A stretch of 64,000 bases of DNA from Vulcanimicrobiota bacterium (GCA_003168375.1 PMSI01000001.1:620001-684000), one strand, 5' to 3'. Positions 1-8,452 are shown, numbered from the stretch's first letter. Made by a program: numbers and translations. The notes: a model not told the origin generated them from the sequence alone.

Positions 1-540
1 CTCCGAGGTGGGCAACGCACCGTCGATCGTCACGATCCCGACTCGAATGCCGGCCGGCTCGATCTCGTCGGCGAGCGTATCGACGAACTCGCGCAGTGTT
101 TTCGTTCCGCTCTCGGGGACGTCGTACATCGCGAACACCAGCGCCCCTCCCTGCTTGGCCAGCATCGCGGCAACCCTTCGTCTGATGAGCGCCGAGACGT
201 CCGCGTGCTCGGCGTGCCGCTCGTCCGGGATCGCTCGCGGATCGAAAGGGCTCGGAATCCGCATGTCGTCGACGAACGCATTGTACACGAGCACGTCGCA
301 CGATCCTCCGCGTCTCTCGATCGCGCGGATCGCCGTTTCGACGGAATCGATGTTGCTGGGTTCGCAGTCGATCACCGCGATGTCGAGCCCGCGCGACCGC
401 AACCGCGAGGCTGTGCTCGACAGTCGCGCCGCGATGCGTGAGAGCGCGTACACGGCGAAGCCCTCGAGGGCGTACCGCTCGGCGACGGCCAGACCCAAGC
501 CGGGTCCGGCGCCGGCAATGACGCAGGTAGGTATAGACAT
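1..540 (-). CDS. SDR-family NAD(P)-binding protein, partial (C-terminus outside window)
   Basis: The reading frame starts at ATG 540 and runs open off the left edge (180 codons seen). Residues 9-15 read GAGPGLG, the dinucleotide-binding glycine motif of short-chain dehydrogenases, and the end of the visible part (EIEPAGIRVGIV) matches the SDR strand after the catalytic helix. The usual Ser and YxxxK catalytic residues are not recognisable: the region holds MYDVPESGTK instead. It may be an SDR fold with altered or no oxidoreductase activity. It diverges from the gene at 667 across about 125 bp. Confidence 0.8.
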   Translation of the reverse strand, partial: MSIPTCVIAGAGPGLGLAVAERYALEGFAVYALSRIAARLSSTASRLRSRGLDIAVIDCEPSNIDSVETAIRAIERRGGSCDVLVYNAFVDDMRIPSPFDPRAIPDERHAEHADVSALIRRRVAAMLAKQGGALVFAMYDVPESGTKTLREFVDTLADEIEPAGIRVGIVTIDGALPTSE

Positions 541-654
541 CAGCGCTAGGCCGTGATGATATCGTCGCGAGAGCGGCGGCGCCGATAAATTCGCAGTTTA
601 CAATCAGCCGATTTTGTCAATTTCGAGTTTATAGATACACGCGAAGACGCACAC

Positions 655-660
655 TATAAT
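655..660 (+). promoter_or_regulatory. Consensus -10 box (TATAAT) of a probably leaderless promoter
   Basis: A perfect TATAAT lies only 6 nt before the GTG at 667, so transcription would begin at about the start codon and leave no room for a ribosome binding site. The -35 region (around 632-637) is weak. It lies in the divergent spacer between the SDR gene and the ligand-binding protein. Confidence 0.5.
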
Positions 661-666
661 GCGCCG

Positions 667-1857
667 GTGAAGATCGGTTATTGCTTGTCGTTGTCCGGCG
701 GCCTCGCCGCGAACGGCCGCGCCGCACGGCTGGCGCATCAGATCTGGCAGGAAGACGTGAATGCGCGCGGCGGGATCCTCGGGCGGCCGGTGGAGCTGCT
801 CTGTCTCGACGACGAGACGAAACCCGATGCGGTCGCCGGGCTCTACCAACGGCTTCTCGACACGGAGAAGGTCGATCTCGTCATCGGCGGTTACGGCGAC
901 AACTCCGTCGCGCCGGCGATGCCGCTCATCACCGAGCGCGGGAGGTTCTTCGTCAGCCTCATGGCGCTCGCCGTCCAAGCCCGCTTTCACGACGACCGCT
1001 ATTTCGTGATGATTCCGACCGGCCCGCATCCGGGCACCGCGCTCACCGAAGGATTCTTCGACGTTCTTGCCAGGCAGAATCCGAAGCCGGAGACCGTCGC
1101 GATCCTCGCCGCCGACGCACCGTTCTCGCTCATGCCCGTGCAAGGCGCGAAGGAGAACCTCGCCCACAACGGCATGCGCGTTGTGTCGGAGACGCGTTAT
1201 CCGCTTGTGACCGCCGACTTTCGGCCTTTGATCGACGAGCTTCGTACGACGGCTCCAGACGTGCTTTTCTTGTGCTCGTACATCAACGACTCGGCCGGAC
1301 TTCTCAAGGCCATCGGCGAGGCCGCATTCGAGCCGAAGGCGATCGGCGGAGCGATGATCGGACCGCAGAACGGCGTGGTCAAGGCCCAGCTGGGACCGCT
1401 GCTCAATGGGCTCGTCAACTACGAGTATTGGCTGCCCGTCGAAGGGCTCGTCAACCCCGCGACGGACACCCTGCTCGAGCGCTATCAGGCGCGCGCGCAA
1501 GCCGAGGGCGCGGACCCGCTCGGCTACTACGTCGCCCCGCTGGCGTACGCGCAGATGCAGGTCGTAGCGCAAGCGATCTCCGCGGTGGGTAGCCTTGACG
1601 ACGCCGCGCTCTCCGCGTACGCCCACTCCGCGACGTTCGACACCTTGGTCGGCGATGTCACCTTCGGTGACGACGGCGCGTGGACGCGATCACGTGTCCT
1701 GACGGTGCAGTTTCACGGAATCGAGGGCAACGAGATCGCGCAATTCAGGTCGGGCACAACGGAGGCCGTGGTCCATCCAGGCGGGCCCTCAACATCGCAA
1801 CTCATCTATCCGTACGCGGCTGCCAAACGCGCGCCGCAGCCTTCGACAACGAGCTAG
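667..1857 (+). CDS. ABC-type branched-chain amino acid/amide ligand-binding protein (Peripla_BP_6-like)
   Basis: A 396-residue protein of the LivK/AmiC class. The N-terminus opens directly with the first Rossmann strand (KIGYCLSLSGG), followed by the typical DVNARGGILGRPVELL segment and ligand-domain strands such as VDLVIGGYGDNSVAPAMPLI. No signal peptide or lipobox is visible from the GTG at 667 and no transport permease or ATPase lies next to it. It may therefore act as a cytoplasmic sensor like AmiC, or the permeases may lie elsewhere. The TATAAT 6 nt upstream supports this start. Confidence 0.8.
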   Translation: MKIGYCLSLSGGLAANGRAARLAHQIWQEDVNARGGILGRPVELLCLDDETKPDAVAGLYQRLLDTEKVDLVIGGYGDNSVAPAMPLITERGRFFVSLMALAVQARFHDDRYFVMIPTGPHPGTALTEGFFDVLARQNPKPETVAILAADAPFSLMPVQGAKENLAHNGMRVVSETRYPLVTADFRPLIDELRTTAPDVLFLCSYINDSAGLLKAIGEAAFEPKAIGGAMIGPQNGVVKAQLGPLLNGLVNYEYWLPVEGLVNPATDTLLERYQARAQAEGADPLGYYVAPLAYAQMQVVAQAISAVGSLDDAALSAYAHSATFDTLVGDVTFGDDGAWTRSRVLTVQFHGIEGNEIAQFRSGTTEAVVHPGGPSTSQLIYPYAAAKRAPQPSTTS

Positions 1858-1886
1858 AACCTCGTCGACCAGCCGCAGGAGGACAC

Positions 1887-2387
1887 GTGGATACACTCAG
1901 CTTCAATTTCGCCGGCGGACATCCGGCGCAGACGGAACAAGAGCGCGCGAACGAGCAGCTCATTCGTGAGTTGTATGCGAACGCGGAAGGCGCGAGCAAG
2001 AACACACCAAAGTTCATCTCGTTCTTCTCCGACGACGGATACTTCTACGACGTCGCTGCCGGAAAGCGGTACTACGGGCACGAGATCGGAGACACGGTCG
2101 ACGTCTACGCGAACGCGTTCCCCGACATGCACCGCGAGCTCTACAAGATGTACTTCTCCGGCGACATGGTCATGGTGGAGCTGTCGCTCAACGGCACGCA
2201 TAACGGCGACCTCGTGTTACCGTTCGGGGTCGTTCCTCCGACGCACAAAGAGATACACGCGCCATGCGCCGACTTTTTCCACGTCGTGGACGGCAAAATC
2301 AGCAGGTTCCACTGCTACGTCGCCGTGCCGGTCCTGTTGAGCGATCTCGGCATTTTCCTCAACATCAGCGCCGCACTGAAGAAGTAA
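1887..2387 (+). CDS. SnoaL/NTF2-like small-fold protein
   Basis: A 166-residue protein with the layout of the NTF2-like superfamily: an N-terminal helix (ERANEQLIRELYANAEG), then alternating sheet elements, and a conserved-looking MHRELYKMYFSGDMVMVEL segment as in SnoaL-type ester cyclases. The GTG at 1887 is chosen because AGGAGG lies at 1877-1882; an in-frame upstream extension overlaps the previous gene. Substrate and activity cannot be told from the sequence. It is co-directional with the YCII, NmrA and MDR genes that follow at short spacing. Confidence 0.7.
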   Translation: MDTLSFNFAGGHPAQTEQERANEQLIRELYANAEGASKNTPKFISFFSDDGYFYDVAAGKRYYGHEIGDTVDVYANAFPDMHRELYKMYFSGDMVMVELSLNGTHNGDLVLPFGVVPPTHKEIHAPCADFFHVVDGKISRFHCYVAVPVLLSDLGIFLNISAALKK

Positions 2388-2405
2388 CGGCTCGAGGCCG
2401 TTACG

Positions 2406-2699
2406 GTGGCTACGCTGACCTACTACGCAGTGGAGCTGATCCCGGTTGAAGGCGCGGATCTCACGCCCGATCTGATCGCAAAGCACGCCGGGCACCTTCG
2501 CGAGCTCGATGGCGACGGCAAGCTGATCCTGGCCGGGCCGTTCGCCGACGATCCGCGCGGCCTGCTGGTTTTGAACTGCGCGGACGCCGGCGCCGCGAGG
2601 GCGATCCTGGACGTCGATCCGCTCGTCGTTGCCGGCGTGCGCACATATCGCGTGCACAGCTGGCTCATCGCGAACGCGGACAACGGTTACACTCCGTGA
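2406..2699 (+). CDS. YCII-related domain protein
   Basis: A 97-residue protein with the dimeric alpha/beta ferredoxin-like YCII layout: an early strand, HAGHLRELDGDGKLILAGPFADDPRGLLVL and a C-terminal PLVVAGVRTYRVHSW segment. The HxxxL...GPF pattern is typical of the family, whose members are often of unknown function or act in small-molecule turnover. GTG start at 2406, 18 bp after the NTF2-like gene and 10 bp before the NmrA-like gene, so one operon is likely. Confidence 0.75.
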   Translation: MATLTYYAVELIPVEGADLTPDLIAKHAGHLRELDGDGKLILAGPFADDPRGLLVLNCADAGAARAILDVDPLVVAGVRTYRVHSWLIANADNGYTP

Positions 2700-2709
2700 G
2701 GTTTCAGCC

Positions 2710-3570
2710 ATGACGAACGATCGAACGATTCTCATCACCGGAGTGACAGGCAATCAGGGCGGCGCGGTCGCGCAGGCGCTGCAGGGGACCGGGTTCCATC
2801 TGCGCGGCCTGACGCGCATGCCGGACAGCGAGCGGGCGGTGGCGCTGTCGCGCCACGGCGTCGATGTCGTCAAGGGCGATCTCGATGATGAGGCGACGCT
2901 GCGCCGTGCGTTGGCCGGCGCGTGGGGCGTCTTCGGCGTGCAGAACACGTTGGAGGCGGGCGTCGAGCGGGAAGAGGCGCAGGGCAAGCGTCTTGCGATG
3001 CTGGCGCGCGAGGTCGGCGTCGAACACTACGTCTACACATCCGTGGGATCGGCGCACAAGCGGACGGGCATCCCGCACTTCGACAACAAGTGGCGCATCG
3101 AGGAAACCGTGCGCGGCCTCGGCTTCCCCTCGCATGTGATCCTACGCCCGGTGTTCTTCATGGAGAATCTGCTGGCGCCCTACAGTCTCCAAGGGCCCAC
3201 GCTAGCCTGGGCGCTCGGGCCAGCCACGAAGCTACAGATGATCGCGGTGGACGACATCGGCTGGTTCGGCGCGCGCGCGTTCACCGACGCCGCCGCCTTG
3301 AACCGCCGCGAGATCGATCTCGCCGGTGACGTACGAACGATGCCGGAGACCGCGGAGAGCCTGACGGAGGCGCTGGGTCGGCCGATTGCGTTCGCGCAGA
3401 CGCCAATCGAACAGGTCCAGCAGTACAGCAAGGATACGGCGTTGATGCTGCAATGGTTCGAGCGCGTCGGCTACAGCGCCGACATCGCCGGCCTGGAACG
3501 CGAGTTCGGCCGCGCGCTCACCAAGCTCCCCGACTGGGCACGCCGCCACGCGCAAGGAGAGCTCGCATGA
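2710..3570 (+). CDS. NmrA-like NAD(P)-binding protein
   Basis: A 286-residue atypical SDR. The N-terminus carries the GxxGxxG nucleotide motif (GVTGNQGG, residues 10-17) and the protein has the NmrA/HSCARG-type order: TRMPDSERA, GDLDDEATLRRAL and YVYTSVGSAHK, with FDNKWRIEE as the active-site-like helix. Members sense NADP redox state or reduce quinones and related small molecules. ATG 2710 is chosen over upstream in-frame codons because it begins directly before the Rossmann strand. Its stop overlaps the start of the next gene (ATGA), so translation is coupled. Confidence 0.85.
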   Translation: MTNDRTILITGVTGNQGGAVAQALQGTGFHLRGLTRMPDSERAVALSRHGVDVVKGDLDDEATLRRALAGAWGVFGVQNTLEAGVEREEAQGKRLAMLAREVGVEHYVYTSVGSAHKRTGIPHFDNKWRIEETVRGLGFPSHVILRPVFFMENLLAPYSLQGPTLAWALGPATKLQMIAVDDIGWFGARAFTDAAALNRREIDLAGDVRTMPETAESLTEALGRPIAFAQTPIEQVQQYSKDTALMLQWFERVGYSADIAGLEREFGRALTKLPDWARRHAQGELA

Positions 3571-4520
3571 AAGCGGTCAGAGTGTTAGAATACGGTGGGC
3601 AGTTGGTGTTCAACGAGGTACCGACGCCGTCGATCGCACGCGACGAGATCTTGGTGAAGATCAAGAATACCGCCGTCAATCATCTGGATCTTGTTGAGGC
3701 CTCCGGAACGGCAAGACAGATACTCCCGATCGACATGCCGTGGATACCTGGTCATGAGTTTTCAGGGGTCGTCGAACGGATTGGCAGTGACGTTACGGCA
3801 TGTGCGCCAGGTGATGACGTGTTCGGTGTCAGCGAAATAGGCGGCGCGTACGCGGATTATCTGGCTGTCAAGCCGGCGGCCATCGCAAGGAAACCATCCA
3901 ACCTCTCCTTTGAGGAGGCGGCATCAGTGCCGGTGGCCTCCCAAACTGCGTGGCAGGGAATCTTCACCCACGGTCACCTGGAAAAGGGACAAACGATCCT
4001 GATCCATGGTGGCGCCGGCGCTGTAGGCGCCTATGCGGTGCAATTGGCATCGCATGCCGGTGCCACCGTCATTGCCACCGCAAGCAGCGACGATGAGGCG
4101 TACCTCAACTCCATCGGAGCCAGCCGGGTTATCGATTATCGAGAGGCGCAGTTCGAGAAGGTTCTGCGAGAGAAGGTCGATGTGGTCTTCGACTTGATCG
4201 GTGGCGATACACAGAAGCGGTCGTTCCTCGTCTTGAAGGAAGGCGGCCATCTCGTCGCTACCACCCAGCCCGTATCGCAGGAAGAGACCGCGCGGCACCG
4301 TGTGTCGGGCGCGATGATGAGGCTCGCGCCGTCGGGGGACGGGCTCGGCAGCATCGCGCGACTGCTGGAAGAGGGGACGATACGACCAGACGTCGCGACC
4401 GTGTACGCGCTCCAGGATGCGGCCCAGGCCTGGAAGGACATCGCCGGGAATCTGTCGCCCAGTGGGCCGGGAGCGGCAAGACGCAGGTCACACGGCAAGA
4501 TCGTGCTTCGGGTGGCCTAA
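3567..4520 (+). CDS. Zinc-free NADP-dependent MDR oxidoreductase (quinone reductase-like)
   Basis: A 317-residue medium-chain reductase. GroES-like N-terminal half (MKAVRVLEYGG, then IPGHEFSGVVERIG) and Rossmann half with the glycine motif GGAGAVGAYAVQLA. The catalytic-zinc cysteines of alcohol dehydrogenases are absent, which places it with the zeta-crystallin/quinone oxidoreductase group. ATG 3567 overlaps the stop of the NmrA-like gene. Codon and base use is slightly less GC-rich than upstream. The pair suggests handling of reactive carbonyls or quinones, but the true substrate is unknown. Confidence 0.85.
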   Translation: MKAVRVLEYGGQLVFNEVPTPSIARDEILVKIKNTAVNHLDLVEASGTARQILPIDMPWIPGHEFSGVVERIGSDVTACAPGDDVFGVSEIGGAYADYLAVKPAAIARKPSNLSFEEAASVPVASQTAWQGIFTHGHLEKGQTILIHGGAGAVGAYAVQLASHAGATVIATASSDDEAYLNSIGASRVIDYREAQFEKVLREKVDVVFDLIGGDTQKRSFLVLKEGGHLVATTQPVSQEETARHRVSGAMMRLAPSGDGLGSIARLLEEGTIRPDVATVYALQDAAQAWKDIAGNLSPSGPGAARRRSHGKIVLRVA

Positions 4521-4545
4521 ACATCTCCAATGAGCGACATACCTC

Positions 4546-4812
4546 TTGGCTTACCGTTCGGATGTCAAAATGCGGTGCTCCCCATCCGGGAAATTTGGCA
4601 GGCTTATTGGCTACTATAATGATCCGGTCCAGTCGTTAGTCGGCACAAAGTTCTTCGCGCCGGCCGGCGAATCGGACTTTGACTATGATACAAACTTCCC
4701 GTCTGTCGGCATTCCGTCGCTGTTTCCAGCAAGGATTGAGTCCGACTGGTTCCAATGGGGTGTCCCCCTAACAGCCTTCAAGATTGCTGTGTGCAATCAC
4801 GCAGAGTCTTGA
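4546..4812 (+). CDS. Hypothetical small protein
   Basis: An 88-residue frame from TTG 4546; an in-frame ATG at 4570 is an alternative start. I do not recognise a family. It is aromatic-rich (LIGYYND, DFDYDTNF, SDWFQWG) and less GC-rich than the neighbours. Its stop overlaps the next start as TGATG (4810-4814), which hints that the two frames are translated together. It could be a decayed remnant. Confidence 0.35.
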   Translation: MAYRSDVKMRCSPSGKFGRLIGYYNDPVQSLVGTKFFAPAGESDFDYDTNFPSVGIPSLFPARIESDWFQWGVPLTAFKIAVCNHAES

Positions 4813-5207
4813 TGCAGGACCGATTGAGCCTACGCGAAGCGACCGATGCGTTAGGAGAGCCGAATAAGTCGGGCAAGCAAATTGCCTCGAAAGTGAACGC
4901 GGCAGGCGCACGTGAGGGAATCAGCGATCCTTCGGTGCTCCTCGGTCCCGAGGGATGGTATATCTGGGACTGCGCAGGCGTATGGACGGAATTTGAGGCC
5001 TTTCAGCAGGTAGTTTCCGATGCTACGGGCCGCTCGACGGAAACCGCGCCGCAACTGTGGGGTGCGCTTTCCATGCTACAGAGACTGCGCGACGATCTGT
5101 TCTGTGTCGCCATCCAGGTTGCTGAGTCTGACGCGGCCGAGGGGAAAGTTTCAGCCGACCAAATGGTCACGATCGTTAATAGGTGCGCGCGACACCGAGC
5201 GACTTAA
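4812..5207 (+). CDS. Hypothetical protein
   Basis: A 131-residue frame beginning at ATG 4812 inside the stop of the previous frame. It has a central aromatic segment (GPEGWYIWDCAGVWTEFEAF) and a helical C-terminus. No family is recognised. Its stop TAA overlaps the ATG of the next frame (TAATG, 5205-5209), so three consecutive frames are joined by start/stop overlaps. The function is unknown. Confidence 0.4.
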   Translation: MQDRLSLREATDALGEPNKSGKQIASKVNAAGAREGISDPSVLLGPEGWYIWDCAGVWTEFEAFQQVVSDATGRSTETAPQLWGALSMLQRLRDDLFCVAIQVAESDAAEGKVSADQMVTIVNRCARHRAT

Positions 5208-5830
5208 TGGAGCGGAGGCTGCTCGGAGCGGGGACGGCCGCTCTCGGGTGTTGGTTTCATCACAGCGTATACGGATGGCGCGCGAAAAAGTACCATAAGT
5301 ACGTGCAGGGGCACGCTAACGATCGTTGCCTTAACGGCGTGGTCATCGTCCCCGGCACCGAGCTCCAAGCGCAGAAGGCGCTTGACGCATTCCTGGTCGG
5401 CAGCCTGCGTGTCACGATGAAGGGCTACCGGGACAAACTCTTTGGCGTGGGGCGACATTCTCCGCTCAAACCTCGGAATCAGGCTGCCGCCGCGTCGCTG
5501 ATCAACCGAAGCGAGGATCTCGGCGGCCTTGTCATCCCGTTGATCATCCCGGCCGTGCTCGCGCTCGTTCTGGCGCAACTCGCACTGGCGCTCCCCAACA
5601 GCACCAACATCGTGATTTGCTCGCTGATTCCGCTCGTCTCGCCGTTCGTAATGTTCGCTCGCATCGCCGTGTCGAACGTCCCGGCCTGGCAGCTGATGCT
5701 ATCGCTCGCGATCAACCTCGGAGGCGCGGTGCTGCTCGCCTGGCTGTCAGGGAAGATCTATCGCGTCGGCATGCTCCTGTACGGGCGCGCGCCGTCGCTC
5801 AGACAGATCGCCGCTACCCTGCGCAACTGA
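5207..5830 (+). pseudogene. Truncated ABC-2-type transporter permease (C-terminal third) behind an unrelated N-terminus
   Basis: From about residue 92 the 207-residue frame matches the end of NatB/YhaP-like ABC-2 permeases: LINRSEDLGG, then three membrane segments, the FARIAVSNVPAWQL loop and a C-terminal GKIYRVGMLLYGRAPS. Full permeases are about 400 residues with an N-terminal membrane helix and large outer domain; here those are missing. Residues 1-90 are not recognised. No ATPase partner is adjacent. I read it as a decayed fragment, although the frame is open. Confidence 0.6.
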
Positions 5831-6312
5831 CCCAGGGTCATTCATCGCCAGCCCTCGAGAGTATCGTTCCCCAGGGCGGCTCGTGGCGAGCGCTGGCCCG
5901 CCTTTGTGATGTGCGTCAGTTCCTACTGCGATCACAAGCCAGTTCCAAACACAGTCAGCAGCATGGCGGCGGCTCGGGCGTCATCTTTGATGAGCACTCC
6001 GTCATCCATGAAGTCGTCAGTGTCGCTACGCGTTACGCGAAAGGGGCGACGCCCACCTAGGCTCGCGTCGTTACCGCGCGTGGCGTTCGCTTCGGGGATG
6101 GCGAGTTCAGCCCCACCAACGCCGGCCCGCTAGGATGCGAACGGTTTACCCAGCACGTAGCGCAAGTGATTCGCGCGCGACAAAGACAGCGCCGTCCGCA
6201 TTCTCCCGTGCGCTCACGCCGGCTGGGGAGGGCACCGCTTCGTTTCAGCGCTCTCCGTTGGATAGTTGCCATGGCGCCCTCGTCGGCGCCGACTAAGTCG
6301 GCGCAACGCGGC
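5831..6312. other. Gene-free stretch with possible gene debris
   Basis: About 480 bp with no frame I can support. A minus-strand segment around 6150-6240 reads like a protein end (GAVFVARESLALRAG then stop), but nothing upstream continues it. A perfect short palindrome lies at 6286-6304. The stretch sits between the truncated permease and the secreted protein. Confidence 0.5.
6286..6304. repeat. 19-bp palindrome GCGCCGACT-A-AGTCGGCGC
   Basis: A 9-bp perfect inverted repeat with a single central base, 9 bp beyond the stop of the minus-strand gene at 6313-7002. It could serve as a transcript-end hairpin, but no U-tract follows on the minus strand, so an operator-type site is equally possible. 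Confidence 0.4.
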
Positions 6313-7002
6313 TCACAGTGTGGTGCGATGAGTATTAGACTGCTCGATCGCTTTCCCAATCGCTCGTTGCCGTATGCTGTGATAGCGCCAGTCGGACAGC
6401 TGCACATGCGAGGGGTTCCCGACGACGACCCAAAGGTCAGGGAACGCGTTTGGTTCGTCCCCAAAGTTGTTCCAAGACTGGCTGCAATGAGGCCGTGCTG
6501 ATGTTACTGGACAATACCACATCTCCATTCCGCTATTGTCTACGTAGCTCGGCCTACCGTACTTTGACAGCACCAGATCGCGGAAGGCGCGCTGATCGGC
6601 GGTCGTGTTCAGATTGCTCTGCAGCAGCTGAATTGTGTAGGCGCGGCTTACACCTGGATGGCTCGGAAAGTCTTCGATGAAGTCTACATGCAGCGAGTAA
6701 TCCGAAGTGTAGATCAGCAAAGTCGATTGGCAGGTCGGCTGGGGGCTCTGACCACGAAGACGCGCCAGGGCCTCACTCTCGCAGTCGGCATGCCCCCCGC
6801 TGATCTCAGCTTGCGGGTCCTGGGCTTTGAGCGCCGCCATGCGGTCCTGCACCTGCTCGGGCGTCATCTGAAGCGCAAACCCCTTGATGTCGACTCCTGA
6901 CATTGCGACGCTGCGATGAGCGCCAACATCTGCGGACGCGGAGCAGACGCACACGGCAACCGCGCTCGTCACTGATCCTAAGAACCTGAGCGGCATGGAC
7001 AT
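6313..7002 (-). CDS. Secreted hypothetical protein
   Basis: A 229-residue protein. ATG 7002 is chosen because it gives a classic signal peptide (MSMPLRFLGSVTSAVAVCVC, then SASADV). The mature part starts with a short repeat-like helix (MTPEQVQDRMAALKA) similar to small periplasmic proteins that track a parameter across an operon, and has four mature-part cysteines that could form disulfides. No domain is recognised. Upstream in-frame ATG 7065 would put 21 residues before the signal and is less likely. Confidence 0.6.
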   Translation of the reverse strand: MSMPLRFLGSVTSAVAVCVCSASADVGAHRSVAMSGVDIKGFALQMTPEQVQDRMAALKAQDPQAEISGGHADCESEALARLRGQSPQPTCQSTLLIYTSDYSLHVDFIEDFPSHPGVSRAYTIQLLQSNLNTTADQRAFRDLVLSKYGRPSYVDNSGMEMWYCPVTSARPHCSQSWNNFGDEPNAFPDLWVVVGNPSHVQLSDWRYHSIRQRAIGKAIEQSNTHRTTL

Positions 7003-7098
7003 GAATGGCACCCCGTCAAGAGCGAACAACAGTAATCGCTGAAGCTCGCGGCTGCTTCGGGGCATAAGCCAGGCTGCCCTTGAATAGAAGCTTCATGG

Positions 7099-7371
7099 AT
7101 GCGTTCGGTTACAAGCGGCGGGCTCAAGCAGGACGATCTCAATACCGGCCGTCGAAGCGACGGCCTTACGAGTGACGAGCGCGCAGAACTGACGATGCTA
7201 CGCCGCGAGAACAAGCGGCTCAAGATCGAACAGGAGATCCTGTCAAAAGCCGCGGCCTGGTTCGCTCGGGAGACCGATTCGATTCCGAAGAAGTCTTCGG
7301 ATTCATAAGAACGCATCAGGCCATGTACGCCATCACCACGCAGTGCCGGCCCCTGACCGGATGCACATGCT
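7099..7371 (+). mobile_element. IS3-family transposase remnant (orfA C-terminal half plus orfB first residues)
   Basis: The frame 7099-7308 carries the leucine-zipper half of an IS3 OrfA: GLTSDERAEL, LRRENKRLKIEQEIL, SKAAAWFARE. The N-terminal helix-turn-helix is gone. In the -1 frame from 7296 the start of OrfB is seen (FGFIRTHQAMYAI, QCRPLT) and then ends at TAG 7371 about 25 codons in. The -1 frame relation is that of intact IS3 elements. No inverted repeats were found. The remnant ends exactly at the 3' end of the cargo candidate gene. Confidence 0.8.
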
Positions 7372-8452
7372 AGGCGAGGATGTATTCGTCAGCGGTGAAC
7401 GTGGCGATGGTGTTCTGCTTGACAAGCGTCACGTCAGCCTTGCGCCCGAGCGACGTTCGCGTGTTCGTCGAGAAGGCTGCCAGCGCTGCAGCCAGCGCGG
7501 GCTGGTTCACGCCGTGGAGGTTCAAACGCCTATTGTGCAAGAGATCGTGGAGGGTGTCAGGATGGACGTTCCCGCCTCCCTCGTAGCTGTTTCCGTTCGG
7601 ACCGTCGTAGGCGTTGATGGCGGCTTCGAGCCGCTGACTCGTGAAGAAAAAGTCGATGTCGCTCGCGTCGTTCGCGTTGTCCGTGGCTGCGATACCGCCC
7701 CGGTACGCGCGCGTGTTGTCGCGGTTCGTGCCGCGCACGGCGCTGCCGCGGATTGCGATTTGGCTGTCGTTGATGCCATTATTGGCGAGAGCGTTTCGAA
7801 TGGTGGCGATCGTCGCGTTCCCCTCCGCGACGCTGCGGAAGCCGCGGACTTCGTTCCGGTGCGCGGTGCCGAGCGTCACGAAGATATCGGCGCGCTGACG
7901 GCGCGCCTGACGCTCCTGCGCGTTACGGGCGGTTGCCACGGTGGCGCTGGCGATGTCCTGCTGGCCGCGAACGCGGTGCATGTCGTCTACGACGGCTTGG
8001 TCGCGCGTCGCGAGGCCGTTGTTGATCGCGGTGATGAACCCATCGAGTGCGTTTTCCAGGGCCGTGATGTTTCCCGCGCTCGCGTCGGCCCGGGCCGTCG
8101 TCAGAGCGCCATTGTAGGTCGCTTGCGCGGTACGGATCGCATCGAGCAGATCATCCGCGTCGTCTCCTTGCGTGTCCGTCATCGCTCGGGTCCATTCGCG
8201 GATGACGTTCTCTTGAAAGAACATACGGATGTCTTGGACCGTGATCGCCGCTGCACCACCAGGCCGTGCGGCTTTCCACGTGGCGAAGTTCGGATCGATC
8301 CTCCGTTGGATCGTGCCGACGTTTCCGATCCAGTGTCGTGCCGTGACCGGCGGCATCGCGGCCTGCGACGCTCGTTCCGGCGCGGAACTGCGTGCAGCGC
8401 GGGGCAAGACGCTCGCAGAAATGGGTTTCGGCGCTTGCGCGAACAGCCTCAT
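7370..8452 (-). CDS. Nucleotidyltransferase-fold protein, candidate eCIS cargo/toxin
   Basis: A 360-residue protein with no signal peptide. The C-terminal third has the polymerase-beta-type nucleotidyltransferase signature: GS at 236-237 (AIRGSAVRG), two acidic residues in SDIDFFF (265 and 267), and a third acid in ADVTLVK (340). The GS-to-DID distance is longer than usual, so an insertion is likely. Residues 1-40 are disordered, Ala/Pro/Arg-rich, like the loading leaders of known injection-system cargos; 60-190 are helical. It diverges from the PAAR gene by 77 bp. Toxic activity is inference. Confidence 0.6.
   Translation of the reverse strand: MRLFAQAPKPISASVLPRAARSSAPERASQAAMPPVTARHWIGNVGTIQRRIDPNFATWKAARPGGAAAITVQDIRMFFQENVIREWTRAMTDTQGDDADDLLDAIRTAQATYNGALTTARADASAGNITALENALDGFITAINNGLATRDQAVVDDMHRVRGQQDIASATVATARNAQERQARRQRADIFVTLGTAHRNEVRGFRSVAEGNATIATIRNALANNGINDSQIAIRGSAVRGTNRDNTRAYRGGIAATDNANDASDIDFFFTSQRLEAAINAYDGPNGNSYEGGGNVHPDTLHDLLHNRRLNLHGVNQPALAAALAAFSTNTRTSLGRKADVTLVKQNTIATFTADEYILA

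Noticed and set aside
4615-4620. A TATAAT box as a promoter
   Set aside because: It lies inside a possible coding frame, and the best -35 (TTGGCA at 4595) leaves only a 14-bp spacer with no gene start at a suitable distance.
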